A DNA stretch of 64,000 bases from NCBI GenBank assembly GCA_947650285.1, contig CANTFL010000468.1, positions 30,227 to 94,226 of the forward strand, in the 5' to 3' direction. Position numbers and translations under genes: made by a program. Shown one piece after another: positions 12,617-27,100 of this stretch (positions within the stretch are counted from its first letter, which is position 1; each line of letters begins with the position of its first letter). This DNA is from Hyaloperonospora brassicae (taxonomy: Eukaryota > Oomycota > Peronosporomycetes > Peronosporales > Peronosporaceae). The notes beneath the pieces are model-generated. The model saw nothing but the letters and a program-made list of their open reading frames with translations. It was not told the DNA's origin and did no database searches.

Positions 12617-15600
12617 TTATTTTATAGTGTTCCTCGTTGTATCAGGTGATTTATCTTCAGACAAAAGGTCTGAACATTTCTAATTAGATATTTGGTTGCG
12701 GTAATATTATGGGGAGTCACAGTCAGTCATGCTCCTTTTGTACTGATAATACTATCGATCAATCGGGTTATAGTAGGTGAAAGTGAATTTTCAGTTAGGT
12801 AAAGCTACAGCTGACGGCATCCGCGAGAATTCTACTTTTCCTGTCCCGCTTAAGCCCGACGACACTTATAGATAACTGTCATCGTGATCATAATCAGCTT
12901 TAGAGTGTGCGTCTTCGTTTACTGTCGCATCCACAGCTACCCACAGGGAGACTACCTGACGAAATTCCACAATCCACACCTCAACATCTATAAGTATGCG
13001 GTTCGGATATAATATTTTGCTACAATCACCGGCGCGCGACACCAAAACTCTTCTGATGCGGATCTTGCTAACAAACGGCCAAGGTGGACAATGACCCGCA
13101 CCTGATGTCGTCGTTTAAGAAAAAAGAACTTGCCGCATTTCTTGTGAGAAGCATCGTCTTCGCTCACCCGTTAGGTTTTTCCGTGTGCACTCACACCCGT
13201 AATATTTTATGTGACCCTCCTATAATAATTTTCAAAGCGTAAAATGAAGGGAACGTGGCTCCATTATTTATCTATAGGTCTGAATGCTCCTTACTCTGCC
13301 AAAATTACTATCATATTATTTGAAAAAGATTTAAGGAAATCTTCTCCTATTACACTGCTCTTTCGCAAGCTCGCGCGTACGACAGAGTGCACAAGCGATG
13401 ATTTTTCCACTCATCATCTCAACTAAAAACTCAAGTAAAAATGCAGCGGCGATTGGCTCGCACTCCTAGCCATTCCAGCACCGGGTGCGGTCTGGGGATT
13501 TTACTTCCCACTATTATAACGTAAAGACGCGCTTTTTAATAATCCCAGAATGGTTAAATTTGAATGTGATAAAGTGTGATATCTGCTGGAAGTGCAAGTT
13601 GCAATTGAATCGACTCCAGATTTAACCTACAATGGGGCATTTATGGAATGTTATTTCTGTGTTGTTTTAGGCACTACAAGGATAAAGGTTGGGTAGTTCT
13701 AACTTGTATTTTGACAAGCCACTGATGAGACCTTTAGCGGGGGACGAAACGAGTATGCCGAGCGTTTTAAAACAGGTCATTTTCGTTGCGGAAAGTCTCG
13801 TTTCTACATTACCAGCTACAATTACTCACTTCGGGGTTTGGATGGTATTATAAGGAAATTCTATCTTCCAGTGTGTATTGAACTGTTGTATAGGCTTGAC
13901 ACAACTTCACCTGCGCCCAAAGCCTATGACTTTGATTTCTTTTTGACAAATAGAACTCACGAAAGTGCCTGGGCCGATCCCAATTATCTTGCATATGTTA
14001 GCGCCAATTGTCTCTCTTTTGCACCAATTTCGTAATTCTTACGAGTTTATTTGTTTGGTATACTGTTTATCGACCCATACGATATCGAGAATATATCGAT
14101 AGACATTTCCGTTTAACATTATATTCACCGAACTTTTTCAGCGACTACGCCCTGCATCGAGCTTAACATGGCTATAGTAATCAATTTATGGTTGCACACG
14201 GTCGCTTTAGATATACCAAACAATTTTCACTTCCTTAGCACCAAGAAGACAGTGAGGTTTTGTTGAGGCGCATGAAAGAAATATTCTATCTTATCGCTGA
14301 ATTAAAACATTGCGACAAGCCACACTGGCTAGTGGCCATAATTGGCGTCCATTTATATTAAGCCGAGCTGAGTCGGAGAGCACCAACAGGATCATATATG
14401 TGCAATAATATTTATTCGTATCTTTGAATGCATTTCACCTGAGGGAAGTAAGCGATCCGGCCAGAAAGATAGTCGTCCTTTACAATCACATACAATCAAG
14501 ACGCTCTATTTATTACTTCATCAGCTCTCTGGCATTTATCTGAAATCGATATCATGTCGTTCCATTCCCTTCCATTGAATGTAATGACGGTCCATTGACC
14601 CTCTCCGCATCCATCGTCCGCCACCGCCGTATGCTCTATGGTCTCCGAACCTTCGCTTGTCTAATATTACAAGCCAATGCTCCAGCACAAACATATAAAA
14701 CTTTACGAACTTCCTAATTTCCACTCGCGCGGGCTAGCATTGCTTAAAATTAGCCTTTTTATCGATCTCGATCACCTCGGCTATGCACGCCTTTTAATTC
14801 AGTTTTTGCCATGAATTTGCGGCACTGGGTGGATATTGCTAAAGGTGCATCGAGGTTTATTGTAGTCTAATGGCTGTGAAAGTCTTTTGATGAAGTCTAG
14901 TGAATTTGATGTTGCGGAATCAATTAACCTGGCCAAGGAAGGTTATCACGATGCACATAGTGTAATGATTTATAATTTACTCACGCTGTCTCCTCGTGTT
15001 ACTTTGTTGCCCCTTTATTGTCCTGATAAGGCTGCTCTTGCTTATCTTGACGTGTCGGCTGAAACTTCGACATTGGCGGGCGTCACAGACGCGGAGATTC
15101 ACCGTCAAGGTCGGGTCAGCTGGCTTTTTTGGCCTCATCCTTTATCCATAAGTGCATGTAAGCCCTTTTCTTGTATGTTGAGCCGGATGAGACTGACGGC
15201 ATTGCACCGTCTCAGATTCATTATCGACTGCAGCAGACCCTCAAGGAGGGTAATATGGGTTTCGTATTCACTTGTAAGAGGCTGCGTAGGAAACACTCGC
15301 CTTCTGCTACTGTGGACGTCAAAACAAAATCCGCAATGTCCATTTTCACCAATCATTATCAATGAATTTAGCCTTGCCATGTATAGCATTACATGTCAAC
15401 TATGCAGCACCATCCTATTCTTCCTCTAGTGTCCAGTAGGATATTACGGAATTAGATATATCATCGAACTCTACCACTTCCATTTGTAGTACGAAGAGTC
15501 GCGATGAGACAGGTCAATATTCAGCTGGCCAATTCGAAACACTTTAATTTCCTACAAAAATATTTTTTTGGGCGATTGCTATAATCTTGCCGCACTTACA

Positions 15601-16391
15601 GTAGCTTCTAGAGCTAAAACTACAATCTAGGTGCTTTGTCCCTTTAATTCTAAATTGCGTCGTAGTATACTCCTCCGTGCAAATCACCAATTTTTGTGTT
15701 ATCAGGCACACATCGGGAGCCGATGACGATGAAGGTCAGACGCTGAAGGCATTCCCAATTCGTGAGTCACTGCATAATGCATCTCCAGAGCGAACGCTGC
15801 AAAATTAATGAAGATAACGCGCCAAATTCTGCCATCTTTCTATACATATTGATAAAATAATAATCTAGCGGTGATCGCGACTCTTAGGTCTCCCTCAAAA
15901 TTATGTTACTGAACTCAACTGACATAATGATTGGATCCGACACTGCTCTCCTAAATTTACTATATTCATGCAGCTGCCAATTCCGCTTTTCTCAGTAATA
16001 TGCACAACAAACTAATATATATATGCATTAACCACGCCGCTACTTGCTTGGCTCAGCTACCTTCATACGCGGGTATTCCTCCCATAGCGATGCCGCTATC
16101 TAATTGATCCTCGCCTGGTAAGCGGTGGCCACTCTTTCGCATATAACCACTCGATGGAAGAGCATATAGTCAATCCAGCGTCCAAATAAAATGCACAAGA
16201 TCCTATATTGTCTTATTTGTGCAACCAATCCGAGCACATACCGGTCGACGAATCGCGTTCGTTAATGTTTTGTGTTTGTTGCTGCCTATTGTACCTGCGT
16301 GAATCGTGCAAAGTAAGGTACCACTTTATCATACCTGTTTCCGCTTATAAGACTGGCAAAAAACTCTTTATCTTACCGCGAGTGAGGGTCG
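12617..16391. other. AT-rich gene desert, part 2
   Basis: The largest frame is 180 residues (14,887-15,429, plus strand). It has no signal peptide, no recognised domain, and a competing open frame overlaps it, so I do not call it a gene; a decayed mobile-element fragment is possible. The remaining sequence is AT-rich and featureless to me. Confidence 0.4.
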
Positions 16392-16960
16392 TGCGGTGGA
16401 GTTGGGATCACAAATTCCTTAAGATCCCGACTCTCCGATGGCGCTCGGACGACCGACAACCGAAGGGGGTACCCCAATTTCGTGCTCTGTGTCTTCTTGC
16501 TCACCTTGTGTACCCGTCGGTGGGGCGGGTTGCGCTCTTCGTATTAAACTTAAGCTGAAGCTGAACTTAACCGTTTTACGGATAGGTATTGATCGGGTGA
16601 AAAAACTTCATCAGGTCAAACGTAGGGGCGGATTGCGTGGAAATTCTTCACTTGATCGCTTGTAACTTGGGCGCTCTCCCAGAGTCGCCTTTGCCAAGGG
16701 TTATTATTGAGTTGCGAGCCTTCTGATCACTTGATCCGTCTCGCCTCTCGAATCTGAACCGTTAATTTCCCTGCGTCCGATCGCAGTTAGGAATGAGTAA
16801 GAATTAAAAATACGCCTGGCCAAACAATCCAAAAGCAAAGGTTGCAGAGACGTGGGTGACTCGATATTCAACGGGAGGCCAAAGTTCCTGCACGAGAGAA
16901 GTCGACGCGTGTCTTTCGTTGCAAATTCAATTCTGTAATGTCAACCAACCAAATCAAAAA
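16392..16960. repeat. Diverged copy of the 48.4-kb repeat family
   Basis: This stretch aligns by eye, in the same order and orientation, with 48,417-49,260. The shared blocks are a GGTGGAGT/GGTGAAGT start followed by ATCACAAA/CTCACAAA, an AGGGGGTAC block, CTCACCTTGTGTACCCGTCGG, a CTTGGCCAAACAATCCAA-like block and ACGGGAGGCCAAA. Spacing differs and identity between blocks is low, so this is an old or rearranged relative of the element in the 48-55 kb nest. The right-hand limit is uncertain. Confidence 0.65.
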
Positions 16961-17060
16961 TCTACGAGTATGCATATCTGTTAGCTAGGTCAGCTGCTGG
17001 GTACCACCTGTCTATGTAATTCACTTCTTGTTTAATGTGGTCCACAGCAGACACTCCGTA

Positions 17061-17135
17061 TTGGATCGCGGTGCAGTGAATCGCGGTTTAGTTTATTGCG
17101 GTACAGTGGATCGAGGTGCCGCGGATCGCGGTATG
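17061..17135. repeat. 15-bp minisatellite, five units
   Basis: Five consecutive 15-base units of the form GTGGATCGCGGTGCA with two to five substitutions each (starts at 17,061, 17,076, 17,091, 17,106 and 17,121). It lies just after the 16.4-kb repeat copy and is much more GC-rich than its surroundings. Confidence 0.85.
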
Positions 17136-20100
17136 TGATCTACACCAATTATGTGATCCACAACGATCAGCAGTACACACCCAGGTTAGTTCGTGGTCGA
17201 TCGGTTGCATCTTCGACCGGGCGTCCAAGGTCGGATCGCCGTCACCTCCAAAAATTTGCATACTTGATTATCTTGACGATCCCCTCTTACAGCTTGCTTT
17301 CATATCCACCTATATCCCATTGTCATTACCGATCCAGTACTCCAGTTGATGTTCACCCCTTGAGTGATCCTGAAATTGTACTGTGGTAATTCAAACATTC
17401 GACCGCGGATCGCGACCGTTCAATCGTCGATCCTTGACTATACTCCTTCTTTACCGTTAGGTAAATTACTTCTCCATAATTCCCACAGTCAATTTTTCTG
17501 TCACTCAGTCGCGTGACACCATCATACGTGCCAACATGCCTGTCTCCGAGAGCACTCCACCAATCAAATCGATCTCGCACTTAGTGCATTAGGCGCGCCC
17601 CACACTTTCCACTATTATTTTTCTGCACTTCTCCGCAATCGCCTGTTGTCTCGTTTGTCGTAAGGGCATTATTATTGGCCCCGCATCTGCGCCAACCCGT
17701 CCTATATTACCTCTCAGCCTTCTACTCGGTCGATAAAACCTTCGTCATACTATATCAGTGCTTGATTCTAAATAGTGTTTAAAACCCTTTTCAATAAAAA
17801 AGATGTAGTCTGTCAACTGTATCCCTCTTTTTCTATAAGATCTTGTGTTATTTACCTTCAGCATGTAAAAGGTTTCTTCGATAAAACCTATGCGTTGTAT
17901 TCAGAAATTCTTGTTAATTTTACCAGCAGTACGAACGCGATTCTGCCGATGTTTTGTTTATTTATAAACGCTTACGATAATAAATAAGGATGTAATTTTA
18001 TCATCGTGGTACAGAGGCGGGTCGTTAACCGAATCAAAAGCAATATAGTTTACTTTAGTTTAAAAGTTCGTGCGCGTCAGGGAGGCGCTGCAAATTTTTC
18101 AAATATTACTCGGCTGTTATCAAGCTGTCACTGTAGGTGAAATGTCTTATATGTCGCATTTGATGACGGTGAGTGTCCGCATGTACGGCGAATCCTCATT
18201 TTCTTACTTGTGTGCGCCCTGCTCCATACAAGACTTAGGACACCAGTTTGTCGTTCTCTCAACGGTGCGTGCTCATATCACCGATCCAATCGTGTTCTGC
18301 AACGATTAAATTCAATTTTATCTAGATTCTTCACCGGTAGCATGATCATTTTCAAATTTACTGCAATGACTCGCCTGTACTTTGTATCCATCATAGTATG
18401 AGCTAGTTAATGTTTTTGAAGTCGATATACAGGTTTAAATCTGATCGCACTAAAACAATTTGGTGCACGAATTTAAATCTACTGATTGGCTTAATTGACA
18501 GAAAAACATGCGCTTATTTATTTAGACTAATGATGCGTTTGTGATAAACAGCCAATTGTTTACGCACTGTCAGCATTACACTTTAAAACACAATTTAGAT
18601 CACAATGGCGTAACTTTACGGATCGCGCAGTTATGGTCTGTAATCCAGATATAGCGACCTCGACGTGTGTACTCTGTCTCTGCCCCGATTCACAATTCAG
18701 CTGAGACCCTTATAGTATTCGCTTTGGTGCAAATTCTCATCATTTTAATTAGCACAGTATAGCTAGCACAATTATCGATATCGCTACTGCAACACATCTT
18801 TCTCTGTAATTAGACATGCAACATAAAAATTTGCGCAACTTAGTATCGGAAAAAGTGCGCTGATTTTGTTGGACCATAAAAAAGCTATCGATATCGACCA
18901 TGCAGACTTGAAGTCCAACTTTAGTCTGTATCGACCGGTTCTGATTGGCGCTATCGAGTCGGTGGTGACGCTGTGAGAATCAGCGAGTGTTATAGAGGCT
19001 GGCTACGGACGATGCATACTCGACCAATTTTTATCAGCAAAGTTACTTCATGTTATCGACATCGCAGCCTTTCTCTCGCGTACTTTAAATATTCCAGGGA
19101 ATGTGCAGTTATCTCGCTCTGTGTAAAATTTGTAATTGGCTATTACATATCTAGGGAGGTGGTGGACGGTATGGTAGACGTTTCGGCGTCCCTATCCAGC
19201 CAAATAATTTTCAAACGGCCAGATGAACAGGCGTTTCCGCTCGCGCTCCGAAAACTAGTTGCTCGAAGGGATAAATTTGTTTCTTCTATTAACGAGAGAG
19301 AAGACGTGGCAGCGCTTACATTCAAGTTAATACGGGAATCCTTCTTGGCCAGATATACTCGCAAACACAGTTTAAAAGATTATCCTTGCAGAAATTCTAG
19401 CGGACCTTTTATCAACATGATAAGTGTGTTTATTTAAGATTCTGTAGGCGGAGCCAATGTTATGCGTAAAATGAAAGCTGCCACGACTTCATGTCTCTAA
19501 ACCATCGACACATCCCCTCGTAAAGTCAGAGTACAGAGAATATCTTTGAATTTTAGAGCACAGGTCAGGTCAGTTCTTACACACCTGTTGACCCTAATTT
19601 ACCCAATTTCTTCCTTTAGATTATTATTGCGACAGCTTATAATATAGTTGAAACGGATTTAGTTGCGGTGCGGTCTTCACACACATTGCACCAATCCATG
19701 AGGGTATTAATAATTCTAAATAACATTTAGTACTTTGCAACGGTCTTTTATCCTAACATTACGCCCTTGGCACATATTTACGTCTACATAGATCTAGTTA
19801 GATCGCGCGCTCCACCAAAATACGACTTGATCAGTTTATAGACAGCTGTATTGCTTATGGCAAGGTTCAAATTAATTTGTGGTGTCAGACTAGGGTACTT
19901 GCCGGCTTTTTCTTCTTTATTTATCTCTCTTAACATCGCCTTTTATATAATGACGTTACCCGCGACCGTATTCCTAGAGTCCCGCTCTGTTTATGTGATC
20001 GAGATGGCATTATTATTTTACTTGACCTGCCGAATTTACGGCCCTTTATCTTCGCCATCGTAGTGACGTTACCCAGGTAATTGAGCATTCATAAGGTTTG

Positions 20101-23100
20101 AAAGACGTATCAGGTCTTTCCCTAAACAAGTTTAAGTCTATTGTCGTTGTGCTCGGACATAATGCGTAAATAATTGCTATCCGCACTTGCGGACTCTCCT
20201 ATATGCCGAAGGATCATTTTCGCTACTCCATGAAACAGGTTGTCCGGGCCGATGCTTGTATAACAAATTGGAACGATTGTGTTTATGCGGCATAATCTCG
20301 TCATGATCATACCACTTTGATATAAATTACTCGATCGAACAGAGAGCGCTTCGCACTCGCGCCACAAATGTGTATTCTTTTTGTACGTAACTCGTTATTG
20401 CTGGCCGGAATACCGAAAATCAACATCGTCACACTTTGATAAGGAATATATCTACATCATGCGCACTGGACAGCGCAATAGGCATTGAATACCGGAGCAA
20501 AAAGCGGAGTTGTCGATACAAAAGGGTGACCTCACTTTTTCTACTATCACAAGTGATCTCATTAAACGTGCAGCGAAATCAGTCGTCGTTTGAGCAGCTT
20601 AATCTGGCCTGCGTGGAAGGCTTTTTGGGTACATCCTATGGACTGGCGGTTGCATGTGACCTGCTTACATTAATCCGGATTGGGTCTTCGATCACCTTTT
20701 TCTGATCCGCAAGTCACATAATGAAACGGGTGCTACTGACTTGTATCACGGTGTCTAGTCAAGCTAGAGTCGGGGAAGCCTTCAGTGCAAGACTGCAGTC
20801 GGGCCGTTTTCTCAAGATAGTCGAGCACAACTCTGATGCAGATGGTTCTGTTGTCGTCTATTTTCCGTCCGCTTTGACCACTGATGTGGTAAATACCTAA
20901 TCCGCTGATTCTGACGAATAAATGAAGAATATCCATAGTGATTGCAGCATGTATCGACCGTGTATTCTAAATGGCTTTATTTTAATGTCAGGTAGACTTA
21001 CCGACTTTACGGTTCCGACTTTAAGCCTTTGAAATAAAACGCCGTTGATACACTAAAAACGACTTGTGTATGCCTCCAAAGAATTTGGTTTATCCCTTTG
21101 CCTGATCCTGCTGAACTAATTTCATCTGGCCTCTACCTTATTTGCGCATTTGCTACGCTTAAAAAATTTACAAATCATCACAATTCTTATTTACCAACCT
21201 ATACCCGACCCACCTCTATCTCTTCAGAGAGTAAGGCGTAGTGTCATAAATTATTGACTTTATCTTGTATTACAACGACCTAATAGCTACGTGACAAGGT
21301 GAAATTCTTCAATGGCAAGCCGCTTGAAACGATTGGAGACTGTGATGAACGATATTACATGCGCCCACGAAGAACAAATAAATCTCGAAACACATATTTA
21401 CCTGACCATCTCAATGTTATATGCACGCGTCGGTGGTAGCCACGAGCTCGTATATTTTAAAGAATATTTCATTAGGAAGCGAATAGTTGCGTTTATTATT
21501 CCGGTTAAGCACCTCAAATATAATTCCAAGCACGCTCCAGTTACCCGAGTCCCTTAAGTTCCCCCTCGCAGTCTTTAAAGATCATCTCCGAGACATCATC
21601 CCTCAAGATCACTCTTCCCATCGCTCCAAACCTGCTTCTTTTAGAGGATTTTCATCCAATCGTCTCGTGGCAGGACCACTCAAGAACCATCGCCGCTCCC
21701 GCTTACTCTTATCTTTGCGCTTCTGCCAGTGTCATACATCTTTCTTGTAGTCCGAGAACTCTAGTGTGTTATAAAACAATAACGTGCCACCCTAGTCACG
21801 CATAAATAGGGTACCGTAAATTTCCGTTAGTCGATCTCCGATAAGGATTAAATTTCCTTAAACAGCTCCTCGTTTTCAGCTAAACAATGAGAGACTTTCC
21901 TGGTGGTCGAAACTGCACCTAGAGGAGCAGCGGGACGCTTTCCAGCTTGAAGTGCAGCAAGAGGAACACCAGCTCGTGTTTGAAGAGCCATCGCCGATTC
22001 GATTCGTTACGCAGAAAGGCTGCGCGCGCTTGGTTCATTCGCCGCCTTGTATTCCTCTTATATCTGGTGGAAAAAAGTATCCTATCCTGTGGATAACAAA
22101 AAAGTGTCCTATTCTGCGAATTTCCGATAAATAGTGTCCTTTCGTGTGTAATTCCTCTTATAATATTTACTTGCATGTATCTCGCAAATTTATTATTCGG
22201 AGTGATTATATTGGATGGGTGCCAGAGCTAAAGTCAATATATATTCCATTACTTAAATAGACATGATACGAGGCACCATTCACTCTCACTTACACTGTTG
22301 TAGCTACTTGATATTTAAATGGTGTGGACAAGTGCATCGAAACCTAACATAATGTGCGCGCAAAGAAAGGCTTATTGTTTAAGTGATTCATGTTCGAAAG
22401 AAAGAAGCAAAAACCATTTTTCATTCAATTATCATATTTTTAGGGGATTGCTAAATTCACACCCCTTTTCCTCAAATTCACACCCTTCCTTCAAAATCTT
22501 ACATATACAAGGTACGCAATCGCCATTGGACAAAGACGAGTACTTTCTCTGCCACTTGGCTACGGGCGACATCTTGCGCTACCCGAATGCTATACAGACT
22601 TAAACCCTTGTTGTATTCATTGACACGGCTTGACAAATAATGAGTTGACACGGTACACCGTAAATATGTCTTTATGGATGTATTCTTATCGGATATTAAT
22701 AATTGGGTGTGACTCACGTTCGTGAGAACATAACGTAAGCGATACATGCGGTGCAGCTCTCAGCAGTAGACTTGTTACCAGAAGATTACCAGGTCGTGAT
22801 GAGAGCGTAGGTACAATAATGTCTCTTATCTGACGGAAACATATCGTGGGTATCATGTCTTACATGTAACATGGCTAGCATGAAAACTAAGGACCTCAAT
22901 CAATGAATCACTTCGGTATTTACCTTATAATCAATATATTCAATTTTTTCCCGAATCCAGGTGGCCACCGACTGACTATGCCCCTGCTATTCATATTTTA
23001 AGGAAACTCCAGCTCGCTTGGCAACGTTTGCGTAGTCTTGTTGATATAAAAAGCAGGAGATCTTTAGTCTCTCAGTCGACATCATGACGCGAAAAAATCC

Positions 23101-24013
23101 TGTTTCACTATATAGTTTGTCGCATCCTTCGGAACATGCTTGAATATTGCGCAACATGCTCTTACGCCATGCAAGAGGACGGTTAGAGGTCAAGATGTCA
23201 ATTTGAAGGTCGCGAATTATGGTGCTATATCGTATACGCTAAACCATTCAAAATTTGGTTGTAGCGGCTAAGATGTATAAGGTTTCCAACTTTAAATGAT
23301 GAGGACCATCAAAACTTCTTTCACATTGGAGTTTGGCGTGCAGTCACTGGGTTTCGTTCTTCCGCTCTACTGAAGTGCTGGGGATGTGAAATTGTCTGAG
23401 TGCGCTCATTTTCATCAAATGCGACCCTATTCCATTTCCCATTACCACCTTTTCGAATACTGGACTTTTGTTGGATGTACATGGACCGAAGTTTACATTT
23501 ATCTGCTGGAGTGTCGCGCGGTAATTTGATGATATGAATGAGCCGGATCCGTCATTGTTCACATTTTGACCCTGTTTTAAGCAACATGTATCGTGAAATA
23601 CTAATGTGACCTTTAATTTGCCATTGACTACTAATTACTTGTCCGCGTACTGTGGTTTGGTTTACAATTATTTGATGCGAGCAACAGCGGCTTTACGCCG
23701 TTGCATGTATTACAAACAGCACTGTCGTCTTTTTCCAGCTTCGTCATTATAAATCGCCTCGCACCTTGAGTAGCTTCCGTGTATCGTACTACGCAGGATC
23801 GAGTAGCTGCTGTTGAAGTCGTCTGCTTGGGTCATCATAAGTAATGTACCAGGTCACCATCCCAGCCGCTACCGTTGCAATCGGTACTACCTGCTCGCTT
23901 CAGGTTCATTAACTACCAAACTTCACATCGCACAGTGGCTATAACAATAAGTCACCATGGTTGTATCCTCTTGGGTCGAGACGTCGCTCGACGTCGACTT
24001 CATCCCGACATCA
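17136..24013. other. AT-rich gene desert, part 3
   Basis: No gene I can support. The longest frame is 154 residues at 18,973-19,437 (+), without signal peptide, membrane segment or known domain. At 21,900-22,060 a short GC-richer patch encodes a Glu/Gln-rich stretch on the plus strand that could be the remnant of a coiled-coil coding region. Around 22,070-22,140 a loose repeat of AGTGTCCTAT-like words occurs about every 30 bases. Confidence 0.4.
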
Positions 24014-24171
24014 AGCTGCCAACTCTCCACGACTCGCACCGGTAATCTATCGATTAATCGCCAGAAGGATCCTTATATTCTAGTAATATTGACCCTCAGC
24101 TGCCAAATCTCTGCGACTCGCACCGTTAATGTATCAATTAATCGCCAGACAAAATCTATTATTCTAGTAAT
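24014..24171. repeat. 84-bp tandem duplication
   Basis: Two copies with starts at 24,014 and 24,098. Shared blocks are AGCTGCCAA, GACTCGCACCG, TTAATCGCCAGA and ATTCTAGTAAT. A 93-residue open frame (23,957-24,238) crosses both copies, so the repeated DNA gives a repeated peptide, but nothing else suggests it is translated. Confidence 0.85.
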
Positions 24172-27100
24172 TCTATATACTTCTTTCCTTGATCCTTCGA
24201 ATAGATCGGTACATACAGTACGAGTATCTTTGGTATAGTAGTTAGCAGATCAATAATAATACAGTCTCAACGTAATACCACCATGTGTACCGAGCTAGCT
24301 ATTGCAGTTGGGCTAGTATGTCCGGTCAATTCCTTTCTCGGTTCGCCCCTGCGGGTTTTATTGTGGCTCTCGCCTATCTGAATACCATAAACCACTCACA
24401 CTCCTTTGCAGAAGACTGCCCGAGCTCAGTGGTTTTTTTCTTATCCTGTGACCTCGTAATATTGGGTAGACATCCGCGTTTTCACGCTTTTACAGGTCAC
24501 CAGGCGCATCATACGCCCGACTGGAAGACTTATGGTATCCTTGGCTAAAGACCCACCGGCTAGTCACTTGGCAAGTCTTTGGAAAGTGTAGTCTACTGGG
24601 TCACCCGGCTCGCCCTGCGACGAGACTAAAAACGGTGTCTTCTAGGTCACCGGCTTGCCGTGAGATATGACTTGTCTTTCGCTGAAAGCAAGTTTTGCCC
24701 ACCTTGGGCTGACTTCACTCTTGGCACTTTTAATCGAGACCTCTACAAGCTAGGATCCTCGAGGCTCGACAGCACGTATAATCCAGCTGACGCAGGGGCT
24801 TACCTAAAAAGTGTTCAATTTTGTCGTGAACTTCAAAAATTCATGCTCTGTATTGAATATTTATTATTCTATTCCTGATTGCAAAACGATTCTTGAGTTG
24901 GTTTCCTTCATCCCCCGTCGTCCTATATTTACTATCTAGTGGGATGGGCGATTCATCATATTGCTCTCTCGTCGATTCTTGGCTTTTCGAGTCTTTTCTC
25001 GTCGATACTTGTCTCGTCAAGTCTTGGCTCATCGATTCTTGTCTCTTCGAGTCTTTTCTCTTTGATCCTTGATCGCCGACTTCGATGTGATACGGCTTCT
25101 CCCATCGGGATCACCACTCCTATATTTAAATTCAAAGCAGGTATACCACGTTCGAAAAATTTCTACATCACATATTGCTGGTCTAAATTGTTCCATAATA
25201 CACTTCACTTCGTTTAACACATGTATGACATCATTATAAGCGTATTTGCGTCGATTAAAGGCCTAGCCCATGATCAAAAATCTCATTCATCTACATCGAT
25301 CCGATATCAAGAGGTTAGAACACAGATATAGCTTGCTGGATTTTTACGTATACCGATCGAGGCCGGGTGCCTAGATCCGATACTACCCCCCAATAAGAGC
25401 AAGGAGCGCAACAAGAATTACGCGTATTGCCGGCATCCTTTGATCAGTCAAGCCTAATATATAATTGTAAAATTGGTAGATGTTACGTTAGCAGAGAAGA
25501 TATATAAAGGGAAAACCTCCATTTTCATATAGTCAAGGCAAATTTGATGTATATCATCCTATTTACATTGAACATCCCAAAGCTCTCTTGATTATCATAA
25601 TGGAGCCAACCATAGTGGAATTGTATCAAAAATGATCAAATATATAGCTATGTAGGTATGGCAGACCATTCTAAAGTAGAGGCGATATGAATCATGCGGT
25701 TAGCCAAATTCGTATATACGTTCACGGGGATAAAAATCCTCTACTTGTCTGAGTACGCATGGAGAATATCTTTCGTCAAGCGAGGTGTTTATCTCTCCGC
25801 GTTTGATTATTTCCTACCGTAAAACATTCCGTAAACTCATTGAATTGATTCCGCGTGCAGACTTTTCGTACTACCGAGTCTTACCCACACTGAATGTACT
25901 TCGCCATTGATAACGTCTGTGACAAAGTATTCGCCGAGCTGTTCTTTGTGCGGGAGCCGCACCCCACTTCAATATATGTTATAACTTTCGGTGACAGCAA
26001 TTTCGGCGCATGACTCCTGATTGTCAAAGTCAGCTCCCTTCGATCGATAAAGATAAGTGACCGTTTCGAACCTCCACGTTTTGCACGTCCCGTCGAGAGT
26101 GCTACATCTGACATGCCATAAGCAGCTCTTTTTTTGATGCCGTACAGGCTTGACGACTAAAGTAAGTGGTCAATCATGAAGCGCTTTATGAACGATATTC
26201 AGTACAGATACTGCTGTTTATATACGATCCGGTTGAATTACTGTCATCGTTTACTAGATTGTCATCTATATCCTTACCTGCACTATATGACTGCAAGCAC
26301 CGATAGTTGGAAATCTTCGAAATTTCCAGCCGAAATGCCAAGGTATCGGCATAATTTCCGTAGGTTGGAGTGCGACTGACCACATTGGGATCCAGAAGCA
26401 ATGAATCTCGGTTTGTGCAGTGCAATGTCAGTCGTCAATTTTCGATTAAAGTTTGATAGCGATACTTCTTATAGACGTAAGTGACCTTCGATATTGTGTC
26501 TTTAATCGACCGGGTGATTTTACTAAATTGCTCTTGCTCTCAGCATAGTCTGATACTCGTAGATTGGGATAGCGGCAATTTTTTATGTGAAGCATTCCTT
26601 GAGGCTGCTTGGGTCATCCTGCTCCTATTGGATGGATTGAGCGGTATAATTATGAGCGGACCGAAAGGTTACCCTGTCTTATTGCTGCTGTGACTTATCT
26701 GTGCCTGTTCCAGTTGTCATTAGCCATCAGTCTGTCCGTGGTGATAGTGTAAAGCATCCTTTGTCACCTTTACTAGGTGCGAAGGGTAGGCATGCCTAAG
26801 CAGACTGGTGTCAAGAACTTTTTTCCAAAGAGTTGTTGGTCTACGTAGTATGTAGCAGCAGTGCAAGAGCGTCGCGCTGGGTATATATTGCAAATCCGAC
26901 CATTTCGGCTAACAAGAAAATGAGAATGTAGTGGTATGAATATCTCTGTGAGGTACGATATGTTGTTGGTTTGGATGGACTCCACAATGTAGTCACATCT
27001 CGCATTTTATCGCTAATTTATGCGTATAAAGCTTACAATTCGTGATAAGTAAAGAGAAATAACGGTAGTCCAATGACTTGTCCCCGCTGCTGTTTTCATA

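Noticed and set aside
14887..15429. 180-residue plus-strand open frame in the desert
   Set aside because: No domain, signal peptide or composition shift; it overlaps competing frames and its residue use looks like translated AT-rich non-coding DNA.
18973..19437. 154-residue plus-strand open frame
   Set aside because: No recognisable family and no gene context; the length is plausible by chance in this much sequence.
24963..25072. Possible CRISPR-like or coding repeat array
   Set aside because: Units are short, imperfect and contiguous without spacers, so this is an ordinary minisatellite.
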